5,361 nt of DNA from an uncultured Oscillospiraceae bacterium (GCA_934646175.1 CAKUEI010000095.1:1-5361); one strand, 5' to 3'. Counted from the first letter of the stretch, positions 1 through 5,361 are shown. Made by a program: numbers and translations. Notes: generated by a model not told the origin, from the letters alone.

Positions 1-287
1 ATCAGGAAGGTGAGGGCGATGCGCAGGACGATGATCCCGCCGACCAGAGCCAGCTCGGAAAAGGTGCGGGTGATGGTGGTGCGCAGGATCTCGCTTCCCA
101 GGAAGAAGCCAAGACCCATGGACAGTCCCTTGAACAGGACCATCTGCGTGTGGGAGTCCCGCTGGATGTAGTGGACCAGTCCGCGGATGCCGGAGACCAG
201 AATGATCACGGCGCCGATCAGCTCGAAGCCGTGGATCCCGATCTCGACCAAATGGGTCAGGATCATCTCCAGAACGGAAGTCAGCAT
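1..287 (-). CDS. DUF1622 family small membrane protein (3' end cut by window edge)
   Basis: The 95 visible residues start MLTSVLEMIL and run off the window without a stop. Three hydrophobic segments are seen at about residues 21-38 (FELIGAVIILVSGIRGLV), 52-68 and 79-95, so this is an integral membrane protein. The order of features (ELIGxxIILxxGIR, then a KGLxxGLxFFLGSEILRTT helix, then a last helix with LRIALTFL) is what I recognise as the DUF1622 family, whose members are usually about 110-130 residues and have no established function. The ATG at 285-287 is chosen because GGGAGG lies just upstream (295-300) with normal spacing. The gene begins only 13 bases after the transketolase C-subunit stop, so it is probably co-transcribed and translationally coupled with it. 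Whether it has any role tied to sugar phosphate metabolism is unknown. Family call fairly sure; function unassigned. Confidence 0.8.
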   Translation of the reverse strand, partial: MLTSVLEMILTHLVEIGIHGFELIGAVIILVSGIRGLVHYIQRDSHTQMVLFKGLSMGLGFFLGSEILRTTITRTFSELALVGGIIVLRIALTFL

Positions 288-300
288 CTTCCGCCCTCCC

Positions 301-1248
301 TTACCGCTTCAGGGCCAGCGCTTCCGCCGCCTTTTCCGCAATGGATTCCGGCGTAAGGCCATAGGCTTCCAGCACGGCGGGGGCCTTGCCGCTGCGGCCG
401 AACTCATCGTTCACGCCGTGGCGCACCACGGGCACCGGGCAGACGCCGGACAGGTATTCCGTCACGGCACCGCCGAGGCCGCCCAGCACGTTGTGCTCTT
501 CGGTGGTGACGATGCAGCGGGTCTCCTTCGCGGCCTTCAGCAGCAGCGCCTCGTCCAGCGGCTTAATGGTGTGGAAGTCCAGCACGCGGGCATCGATGCC
601 CTGTTCCTTCAGGATATCGGCAGCCTTCATGGCCATCTGTACCATCATGCCGGTGGCTACGATGGTCACATCGCTGCCGTCCCGCAGGGTAACGCCCTTG
701 CCCAGCTCGAACTGATAGCCGGGGATCTCGTCGGTGACGCTGTCCACCGCCAGCCGGCCCAGTCGCATGTACGCAGGCCCGTCATACTCCAGCAGGGCCT
801 TCACCGCCAGGCGCATCTCCGGCCCGTCGCAGGGGGAGAGCACCATCATGCCGGGGATGGCGCGCATGATGGCATAATCCTCGATGCACTGATGGGTGGC
901 GCCATCCTCGCCCACGGACAGGCCGCCGTGAGAGCCGATCACCTTCACATTCAGATGGGGATAGGCAACGGAGTTGCGCACCTGCTCCCAGGCGCGGCCC
1001 GCCGCGAACATGGCAAAGGTGTTGCAGAAGGGCTTCTTGCCGCAGGCGGCCAGACCGGCCGCCACCACCGTCATGTTGGCCTCGGCGATGCCCATGTTGA
1101 AAAAGCGCTCCGGATGGGCCTTGGAAAAGGCCTTCGTCATGGTGGAGCCGGACAGGTCCGCGTCCAGCACCACCAGCTCGGGATACTGCTCCGCCAAGCT
1201 GACCAGTGCCTCGCCGTATGCGGCGCGGGTTGCAATCTTCTCGCTCAT
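301..1248 (-). CDS. Transketolase, C-terminal subunit (split transketolase)
   Basis: This is the second half of a two-gene transketolase, which moves two-carbon ketol units between sugar phosphates (for example xylulose-5-P to ribose-5-P or erythrose-4-P) in the cytoplasm. The 315 residues hold the pyrimidine-binding domain of ThDP enzymes followed by the transketolase C-terminal domain. Visible landmarks are NMGIAEANM at 51-59, in which E56 should be the glutamate that activates the ThDP aminopyrimidine. The loop HGGLSVGEDGATHQ at 107-120 contains the conserved active-site histidine (H119). DFHTIKPLD at 224-232 and EEHNVLGGLGG at 250-260 belong to the C-terminal domain. The length is normal for the split form and all key residues are present. 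The ATG lies one base after the TGA of the N-subunit gene and has GGGAGG at about 1258-1263, so the two subunits are likely coupled in translation and made in equal amounts. 1-deoxy-xylulose-5-phosphate synthase is a related fold, but that enzyme is one chain with different motifs. Confidence 0.95.
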   Translation of the reverse strand: MSEKIATRAAYGEALVSLAEQYPELVVLDADLSGSTMTKAFSKAHPERFFNMGIAEANMTVVAAGLAACGKKPFCNTFAMFAAGRAWEQVRNSVAYPHLNVKVIGSHGGLSVGEDGATHQCIEDYAIMRAIPGMMVLSPCDGPEMRLAVKALLEYDGPAYMRLGRLAVDSVTDEIPGYQFELGKGVTLRDGSDVTIVATGMMVQMAMKAADILKEQGIDARVLDFHTIKPLDEALLLKAAKETRCIVTTEEHNVLGGLGGAVTEYLSGVCPVPVVRHGVNDEFGRSGKAPAVLEAYGLTPESIAEKAAEALALKR

Positions 1249-1249
1249 C

Positions 1250-2224
1250 TCACTTGCCCTCCCGGTTCAAAAATGCGGCGACCTTGTCCAGCAGATCGCC
1301 CGCTGCGTCCAGCACGCCGCCGGCCTTGTCCACGATGCCTGCGGCCACGTTTTTCAGGCTGTCCAGCTTCTGACCGGCCCAGTCCACGCCGTAGCCCTTC
1401 AGCACACCCAGAAGCTCAGTCATGGCCTGCTTATACTGCTCGTCGTTGGGGGCCTTGCCGTGCCAGCCGGCGTCGTTCTCCATGAAGGAAACGCCCTTGC
1501 CCTTCACGGTCTTTGCCAGAATGACCGTGGGCTGGCCCTTGGCGGCAGCCGCTTCCGCAAAGGCCGCCTCCAGCGCCTCAAAATCGTGGCCGTCCGCCTT
1601 CACCACATGCCAGCCAAAAGCCGCGAACTTCTGGTCCAGCGGCTCGGAGGGCATGACGTCCGCCGTCTTGCCGTCGATCTGCAAACCGTTCACGTCCACC
1701 ACGGCGCAGAGGTTATCCAGATGGAACTTGGCGGCAGACATGGCCGCCTCCCACACCTGACCTTCCTCGATCTCGCCGTCGCCCAAGAGAGTGTAGACGC
1801 GGTAGCTCTTCTCGTCCATCTTGCCCGCCAGAGCCATGCCCACCGCGGAGGAAACGCCCTGACCCAGGCTGCCGGTGGACATGTCCACGCCTTTCACGTG
1901 GCGCATTTCCGCGTGGCCGGACATATGCCCGTCAATGCGGCGGAACATGCGCAGCTCGCTGACGGGGAAGAACCCTTTCAGCGCCAGAATGGGGTACAGC
2001 GCCGGGGTGCAATGGCCCTTGCTGAGGACGAACCGGTCACGGTCCGGATCCTGGGGGTTCTTGACATCCACATGCATCACATCAAAGTACAGCGTGGTCA
2101 GAATATCCATCGCGGACAGCGATCCGCCCGGATGACCGGAGGCGGCGCGGTGCACCATGTCGACGCACAGCATTCTCGCCTCCGCGGCGGTGACCGCCAG
2201 GGACTGAAGCTTCTTTTGCTCCAT
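1250..2224 (-). CDS. Transketolase, N-terminal subunit, with a long heptad-patterned C-terminal tail
   Basis: This is the ThDP pyrophosphate-binding half of a split transketolase; it needs the product of the next gene to form the active site. The 324 residues show HPGGSLS at 31-37, SKGH at 68-71, GHMSGHAE at 99-106, TGSLGQG at 117-123, the metal/ThDP motif GDG at 148-150 ending in N179, and GWHGKAPN at 253-260. H31, H71, H104 and H255 match the conserved transketolase histidines, so the domain looks active. In relatives I know, this subunit ends near residue 275. Here about 48 extra residues follow, with hydrophobic residues at 3-4 spacing from 287 to 318 and three heptads of the form x-G-V-L-D-K-A. 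The ATG has a purine-rich AAGGAAGGGAG site just upstream. It is the first gene of the transketolase/DUF1622 operon. I could not find a convincing promoter in the 79 bases before it. Confidence 0.95.
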   Translation of the reverse strand: MEQKKLQSLAVTAAEARMLCVDMVHRAASGHPGGSLSAMDILTTLYFDVMHVDVKNPQDPDRDRFVLSKGHCTPALYPILALKGFFPVSELRMFRRIDGHMSGHAEMRHVKGVDMSTGSLGQGVSSAVGMALAGKMDEKSYRVYTLLGDGEIEEGQVWEAAMSAAKFHLDNLCAVVDVNGLQIDGKTADVMPSEPLDQKFAAFGWHVVKADGHDFEALEAAFAEAAAAKGQPTVILAKTVKGKGVSFMENDAGWHGKAPNDEQYKQAMTELLGVLKGYGVDWAGQKLDSLKNVAAGIVDKAGGVLDAAGDLLDKVAAFLNREGK

Positions 2225-2303
2225 GATCTCCCTTCCTTTCTTTCATCAAACGTTCTCTCTATTTCACAATGCCCGATGGCAGAAAATACTTTTTGCGGGA
2301 AAA

Positions 2304-2362
2304 TCAGAACTTCAGGCGCTCTTCGATATAGCTCTTCACCTGATCGAGGGGGATGCGCACCT
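2304..2362 (-). pseudogene. Diverged second copy of the glyQS 3' end (18 codons plus stop)
   Basis: Read on the minus strand, these bases encode VRIPLDQVKSYIEERLKF and a TGA stop, against VRIPLDQVKSYLEEKVKF and TGA at the end of the intact gene 209 bases away. By my count 11 of 57 aligned bases differ. Four changes are silent third-position changes (CCC/CCT, CTC/CTT, GAT/GAC, GTG/GTA); the rest give three conservative replacements (I/L, R/K, L/V). Such a pattern means this piece evolved as real coding sequence in a related glyQS before being cut off, and is not a fresh duplication. Similarity stops abruptly at 2362/2363, where an in-frame TAG directly precedes the fragment, so it is not translated as part of a synthetase. 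It lies 79 bases before the transketolase start. Possible origins are displacement of the resident 3' end by an integrating element or incoming glyQS; an assembly artefact cannot be excluded. Confidence 0.85.
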
Positions 2363-2367
2363 ATTTT

Positions 2368-2481
2368 CCCGCCAAACGGGTTTGGCGGGAGCCCTTTTAT
2401 CTGAATTTGCGCAGGGTGAAGTGAATCCACCCTGCACCAAGGTTTTGCTCCGCAAAACGCTTGTACGCCGCATTAGCGGCG
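2368..2481. repeat. Cluster of four perfect palindromes downstream of glyQS
   Basis: Four perfect inverted repeats follow one another in 114 bases. First, CCCGCCAAAC (2368-2377) pairs with GTTTGGCGGG (2380-2389). Second, GCAGGGTG (2411-2418) pairs with CACCCTGC (2428-2435). Third, GTTTTGC (2442-2448) pairs with GCAAAAC (2452-2458). Fourth, CGCCGC (2466-2471) pairs with GCGGCG (2476-2481) around an ATTA loop. A short pair GCACCT (2357-2362) and AGGTGC (2490-2495) brackets the group. In the direction of glyQS transcription none of the stems is followed by a run of T, so they are not plain Rho-independent terminators of that gene; in the plus direction the first is followed by AGCCCTTTT (2390-2398). 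No protein is encoded here. They could be an RNA-processing or transcript-stabilising region, an extragenic repeat unit, or the remains of an inserted element. Confidence 0.75.
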
Positions 2482-2512
2482 AGGACAGCAGGTGCAGGCA
2501 GCCTGTTCTTTT

Positions 2513-3949
2513 TCAGAACTTGACCTTCTCTTCCAGATAGCTCTTTACCTGGTCAAGAGGGATGCGCACCTGCTGCATGGTGTCACGCTCACGGATGGTG
2601 ACGCAGTGGTCCGCCGGGGTGTTCTCGTCGCCCACGGTCTCGAAGTCAAAGGTGATGCAGAAGGGCGTGCCGATCTCGTCCTGGCGGCGATAGCGCTTGC
2701 CGATGGAACCGGCGTCGTCGTAGTCCACCATGAACTCGCTTGCCAGTTCGGCATACAGCTTCTGGGCGGGGCCTGCCAGCACTTCCTTCTTGGACAGGGG
2801 CAGAATGGCCGCCTTGAAAGGGGCCAGCGCGGGATGCAGGCGCAGGACGGTGCGCACATCGTCGTTGCCCTTCTTGTCCTGACCCACGATCTCTTCGTCA
2901 TAGGCATCGCACAGCACCGCCAGCACGCTGCGCTCCACGCCCAGGCTGGGCTCGATGACATAGGGGATATAATGCTCGTTTTTCTCCTGATCGTAATAGG
3001 TCAGGTCCTTGCCGGAAACCGTCTGGTGCTGGGTGAGGTCATAATCCGTCCGGTCGGCCACGCCCCACAGCTCGCCCCAGCCGAAGGGGAAGAGGAACTC
3101 AAAGTCGGTGGTGGCCTTGGAGTAGAAACACAGCTCCTCGGGGTCGTGGTCGCGCAGGCGCAGGTTCTCGTCCTTCAGGCCGATGGACAGCAGGAAGTTG
3201 TGGCAGAAGGTGCGCCAGTACTGGAACCACTCCAGATCGGTGCCCGGCTCGCAGAAGAACTCCAGCTCCATCTGCTCGAACTCGCGGACGCGGAAAATAA
3301 AGTTGCCCGGGGTGATCTCGTTGCGGAAGCTCTTGCCGATCTGGCCGATGCCGAAGGGCAGCTTCTTCCGGGTGGTGCGCTGCACATTCACGAAGTTGGT
3401 GAAAATGCCCTGCGCCGTCTCCGGGCGGAGGTACACGGTGTTCTTCGCGTCCTCGGTAACGCCCTGGAAGGTCTTGAACATCAGGTTGAACTGACGGATG
3501 TCTGTAAAATTATGTTTGCCGCAGGTGGGGCAGGGGATCTGATGCTCCTCCACAAAGTCCTTCATCTCCGCCTGAGAAAAGGCGTCGATGGGCTTGGGCA
3601 GTTCAAATCCGCTCTCGCCGCACCAGTCTTCGATCAGCTTGTCGGCGCGGAAACGTTCGTGGCACTCGCGGCAGTCCATCAGCGGGTCAGAGAACCCGGC
3701 CAGATGGCCGGAAGCCACCCAGGTCTGCGGATTCATGAGGATGGCGGCGTCCAGGCCCACGTTATAAGGGTTCTCCTGCACGAATTTTTTCCACCATGCC
3801 TTCTTCACGTTGTTTTTCAGTTCAACGCCCAAGGGGCCGTAGTCCCAAGTGTTGGCAAGTCCGCCGTAGATCTCGCTGCCGGGGAACACAAAGCCGCGGT
3901 TTTTGCACAGCGCCACGATCTTGTCCATGGTCTTGTCTTGATTTTTCAT
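2513..3949 (-). CDS. glyQS: Glycyl-tRNA synthetase, dimeric (alpha2) class II type
   Basis: This enzyme charges tRNA-Gly with glycine in the cytoplasm. The protein has 478 residues and matches the single-chain homodimeric class II form of many Firmicutes, archaea and eukaryotes, not the alpha2/beta2 form. Class II motif 1 is around WDYGPLGVELKNN (35-47). C93-x2-C96 and C140-x2-C143 look like a zinc site within an insertion. Motif 2 is at 208-232 (FRNEITPG then FEQMELEFF). Motif 3 contains EPSLGVER at 333-340. The anticodon-binding domain occupies the region from about 365 to the end. I start it at the ATG at 3947-3949 because GGGAG lies at 3960-3964. The open frame continues to an ATG at 4003, but that lies at the predicted transcription start and would add 18 residues foreign to the family. 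No T-box leader fits in the leader of about 50 bases. The last 18 codons are duplicated in diverged form downstream. Confidence 0.97.
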   Translation of the reverse strand: MKNQDKTMDKIVALCKNRGFVFPGSEIYGGLANTWDYGPLGVELKNNVKKAWWKKFVQENPYNVGLDAAILMNPQTWVASGHLAGFSDPLMDCRECHERFRADKLIEDWCGESGFELPKPIDAFSQAEMKDFVEEHQIPCPTCGKHNFTDIRQFNLMFKTFQGVTEDAKNTVYLRPETAQGIFTNFVNVQRTTRKKLPFGIGQIGKSFRNEITPGNFIFRVREFEQMELEFFCEPGTDLEWFQYWRTFCHNFLLSIGLKDENLRLRDHDPEELCFYSKATTDFEFLFPFGWGELWGVADRTDYDLTQHQTVSGKDLTYYDQEKNEHYIPYVIEPSLGVERSVLAVLCDAYDEEIVGQDKKGNDDVRTVLRLHPALAPFKAAILPLSKKEVLAGPAQKLYAELASEFMVDYDDAGSIGKRYRRQDEIGTPFCITFDFETVGDENTPADHCVTIRERDTMQQVRIPLDQVKSYLEEKVKF

Positions 3950-4008
3950 GTTCGCAAAGCTCCCATCTCGCCCGTGCTGGCTGCGCGGGTCATAAAAATA
4001 CAATTGTA

Positions 4009-4036
4009 ATTATAACTCACCGGCCCTGTTTGTCAA
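4009..4036 (-). promoter_or_regulatory. Consensus sigma-A (sigma-70 type) promoter of glyQS
   Basis: On the minus strand TTGACA (4031-4036) is followed by exactly 16 bases and then TATAAT (4009-4014), a full match to both consensus boxes. Transcription should start near 4001-4003, leaving a leader of about 50 bases before the glyQS ATG at 3949. A 5-base inverted repeat (AACGG at 4035-4039, CCGTT at 4045-4049) overlaps the edge of the -35 box and could be a chance match or a weak operator. The promoter starts 14 bases past the stop of the dehydrogenase gene, so glyQS can be expressed independently of the genes before it. Confidence 0.9.
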
Positions 4037-4049
4037 CGGATTTCCCGTT

Positions 4050-4895
4050 TCAGCGGAACTGCTGCACGTTGCGCAGGCTCTCCCCGGCTCGAAAGCGCCG
4101 CAGATTCTCGCAGAAAAGCGCCACCGCCCGGCTCGCAAGATGTTCACCGTCCGCAGACATGTGGGGCGTGATCATCACGTTTTCCATGTCCCACAGGGGG
4201 CTTTGAGGGGAGAGGGGTTCCTCCTCGGTGACGTCCAGAGCCGCACCGCCGATCTCGTTCGCCCGAAGGGCAGCGATCAGCGCCTGTTCGTCCACTACCG
4301 CCCCCCGGGCGATATTGACCAGCAGTGCCGTCTTCTTCATATGGGCAAGAGCCTCGCCGTCGATCATGTGGAAAGTGAACGCCGTCAGGGGCGTGGCCAG
4401 CACCACATAGTCGCTCTCCTCCAAAAGGCCGTACAGCCCGTCGGAACCGACCACCTTGTCGTAGCACGGCTCCTCCTTCGGATGACGGCGCAGGCCGATG
4501 GTTTTCATGCCCAGTGCCCTTGCCTTTTCCGCCGCTTTGTTTCCGATGCTGCCCGCGCCTACAACGCCCAGCGTGCGGCCCGCCGCCTCGTAGGGCTGAC
4601 GGGTGGCCCCTTTGGCCCACTGATGCTCCCGCTGCTTTCCCCAGAAGAAGGGGAGGGTGCGGTTATAGGTCAAAATCATCCCCAGCACATGCTCGCCGAT
4701 GGTGTCCCCATGAATACCGCTGGCGTTGGTGTAAAGGACAGGCAAATTCCGCAGCACCGGAGAGGCGTCCACCGGATTCATCCCCGCAGAGAAGGACTGC
4801 ACCCATTTCAATGTGCCGTGGGATGCCGCCCTTTCGCAGTACCGCTCCGGCACCGGCAGCGTTCCGCACCAGGTGAACAGCACCGGCGCCTCCAC
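4050..4895 (-). CDS. D-isomer-specific 2-hydroxyacid dehydrogenase (start uncertain, probably frameshifted)
   Basis: A cytoplasmic NAD(P)-dependent oxidoreductase that interconverts a 2-keto acid and a D-2-hydroxy acid; the exact substrate cannot be read from sequence. Counting from the GTG at 4895 (281 residues), NASGIHGDTIGEHVLG lies at 57-72, the Rossmann motif GAGSIG at 113-118, NIARGAVVDE at 194-203 with catalytic R197, the catalytic acid at E224 in DVTEEEPL, and catalytic H245 in TPHMSA. The dinucleotide-binding loop reads GLRRHPK (134-140) where NAD enzymes usually have an acidic residue, which suggests NADP(H) preference. The family is usually 310-330 residues. The GTG has no ribosome binding site, and the same frame stays open and family-like for about 46 further codons, so the real protein is longer at its N-terminus. 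The likely original ATG at 5033-5035 is one base out of frame. The gene follows rnhA closely and may be co-transcribed with it. Confidence 0.85.
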   Translation of the reverse strand: MEAPVLFTWCGTLPVPERYCERAASHGTLKWVQSFSAGMNPVDASPVLRNLPVLYTNASGIHGDTIGEHVLGMILTYNRTLPFFWGKQREHQWAKGATRQPYEAAGRTLGVVGAGSIGNKAAEKARALGMKTIGLRRHPKEEPCYDKVVGSDGLYGLLEESDYVVLATPLTAFTFHMIDGEALAHMKKTALLVNIARGAVVDEQALIAALRANEIGGAALDVTEEEPLSPQSPLWDMENVMITPHMSADGEHLASRAVALFCENLRRFRAGESLRNVQQFR

Positions 4896-5032
4896 GCCGC
4901 TTTTCAGCAGGGAGTCCTCATCCGGAAAGCAGAAGAGCCGGCCGGCCGCTGCCTCTTCGATGTTCTTTTTGTCCTCTTCCGTAAAGACAAAGGGGACCTT
5001 TGCGCTGGTCTCAAACAGGAATACTACTCTGG
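4896..5032 (-). other. Missing N-terminal coding segment of the 2-hydroxyacid dehydrogenase
   Basis: In the same frame as the dehydrogenase this stretch reads ARVVFLFETSAKVPFVFT, then about 28 more residues ending LLKSG before the GTG at 4895. The alternation ARVVFLF followed later by GRLFCFPDED resembles the first strands of the substrate-binding domain in this family. There is no ATG, GTG or TTG in frame within it, and the frame remains open to the rnhA stop. It is therefore coding in character but has no standard in-frame start, which points to a single-base loss next to the start codon or a sequencing error. Confidence 0.7.
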
Positions 5033-5051
5033 CATTCTTGCCGTCTCCTTT
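5033..5051 (-). promoter_or_regulatory. Ribosome binding site and ATG, one base out of frame with the dehydrogenase
   Basis: AAAGGAG (5045-5051) lies nine bases before an ATG (5033-5035), ideal for translation initiation. The ATG reads only Met-Pro-Glu before TAG (5024-5026). Adding one base just after the ATG would join it to the long dehydrogenase frame (for example Met-Ala-Arg-Val-Val) and give a protein of about 328 residues, the usual family size. Confidence 0.7.
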
Positions 5052-5057
5052 CCGTTT

Positions 5058-5361
5058 TCAGCGTTTCAGGCGCTGGCTCTCCGCCACCGCCAGTTCATCG
5101 CAGCGGTTGTTGTAAGGGTTCTCCGCGTGACCCTTCACCCAATGAAACACCAGCTGATGCTGTTCACAGAGGTCCAGCAGCTTTTCCCACAGGTCCGAGT
5201 TCAGCGCCGGCTTTTTGTCCGCCTTCACCCAGCCTCTGGCCCGCCAGCTTTTTGCCCAGCCCTTTTCCAGCGCGTCGATCACATATTTGGAGTCAGACCA
5301 AAGCTCCACGCGGCATGGCTCTTTCAGGGCGGACAGAGCCTCGATCACTGCGGTCAGCTCC
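5058..5361 (-). CDS. rnhA: Ribonuclease HI, C-terminal two thirds (5' end outside window)
   Basis: RNase HI cuts the RNA strand of RNA-DNA hybrids, removing primers and R-loops in the cytoplasm. The visible 100 residues begin ELTAVIEALSALKEPC, with the glutamate equivalent to E48 of the E. coli enzyme. They continue through LWSDSKYVIDAL (equivalent of D70), a basic WAKSWRARGWVKADKK region like the handle that binds substrate, VFHWVKGHAENPYNNRCDELA with the conserved histidine (H124 equivalent) and the last catalytic aspartate (D134 equivalent), and end ESQRLKR. The first catalytic aspartate (D10) lies beyond the window. Everything seen is intact. An internal GTG at 5346-5348 is not the start, since the family motif continues upstream of it. 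The stop is 22 bases before the ribosome-binding-site-linked ATG of the dehydrogenase gene, consistent with one transcript. Confidence 0.93.
   Translation of the reverse strand, partial: ELTAVIEALSALKEPCRVELWSDSKYVIDALEKGWAKSWRARGWVKADKKPALNSDLWEKLLDLCEQHQLVFHWVKGHAENPYNNRCDELAVAESQRLKR

Noticed and set aside
187..1485. Long plus-strand open frame of 432 codons opposite the transketolase genes
   Set aside because: It is antisense to well-recognised transketolase sequence, is rich in His, Arg, Gly and Ala without any family motif, and is a typical by-product of high G+C codon use on the other strand.
2225..2303. Promoter for the transketolase operon
   Set aside because: I looked for -35/-10 pairs on the minus strand; only weak boxes such as TATTTT or TTGTGA appear, without a partner at proper spacing, so none is claimed.
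2368..2398. First palindrome as a Rho-independent terminator of glyQS
   Set aside because: In the direction of glyQS transcription the stem is followed by AAAATAGG and not a T-run. A TTTT does follow in the plus direction, but no plus-strand gene is there to terminate.
974..2404. Plus-strand open frame of 476 codons across the transketolase N-subunit
   Set aside because: Same reasoning: antisense to a clearly functional gene, with low-complexity composition and no motif.
2098..2430. Minus-strand frame of 110 codons running from the insert into the transketolase gene
   Set aside because: It overlaps the start of the transketolase gene in another phase, crosses the glyQS remnant out of its frame, and encodes nothing recognisable.
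3950..4003. N-terminal extension of glycyl-tRNA synthetase to the ATG at 4003
   Set aside because: The ATG falls at the expected transcription start, the 18 extra residues are not family-like, and a proper ribosome binding site serves the ATG at 3949.
2492..4009. Plus-strand open frame of 505 codons across glyQS
   Set aside because: It mirrors the synthetase gene almost end to end, shows no recognisable domain, and has no ribosome binding site; it is a shadow of glyQS.

Overview
This is a G+C-rich stretch of bacterial chromosome in which every gene I can support is on the minus strand. The most likely source is a low-GC-phylum (Firmicutes/Bacillota) Clostridia lineage with unusually high G+C, of the Oscillospiraceae/Ruminococcaceae gut type. 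That placement is inferred from the dimeric (alpha2) glycyl-tRNA synthetase, the split two-gene transketolase, strong purine-rich ribosome binding sites, and a textbook sigma-A promoter. It is an impression from protein style, not a search result.

In the direction of transcription (high to low coordinates) the window opens with the C-terminal 100 residues of RNase HI (5058-5361). A D-isomer-specific 2-hydroxyacid dehydrogenase follows (4050-4895, with coding sequence continuing to about 5033). Its good ribosome binding site and ATG are out of frame with the body of the gene by one base, so the native start looks broken or mis-sequenced. A perfect-consensus promoter (TTGACA, 16 bases, TATAAT) then drives glycyl-tRNA synthetase (2513-3949).

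The 288-base gap after glyQS is the oddest part of the window. It holds four perfect short palindromes in tandem, and then a 59-base diverged second copy of the 3' end of glyQS, complete with stop codon. This looks like the scar of an insertion, integration or homologous-replacement event at the end of glyQS.

Beyond the scar lies a tight three-gene operon: transketolase N-terminal subunit (1250-2224), transketolase C-terminal subunit (301-1248, one base after the first stop), and a small membrane protein of the DUF1622 family (1-287, cut by the window edge). The two transketolase halves together make one ThDP-dependent enzyme of the non-oxidative pentose phosphate pathway. The N-terminal subunit carries an extra C-terminal tail of about 48 residues with a heptad pattern, which the core enzyme does not need.

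Most of the window is ordinary housekeeping sequence. I see no transposase, CRISPR array, tRNA, rRNA, T-box or recognisable novel multi-gene system. The items worth a second look are the glyQS 3'-end scar with its palindromes, the transketolase tail and the dehydrogenase start.
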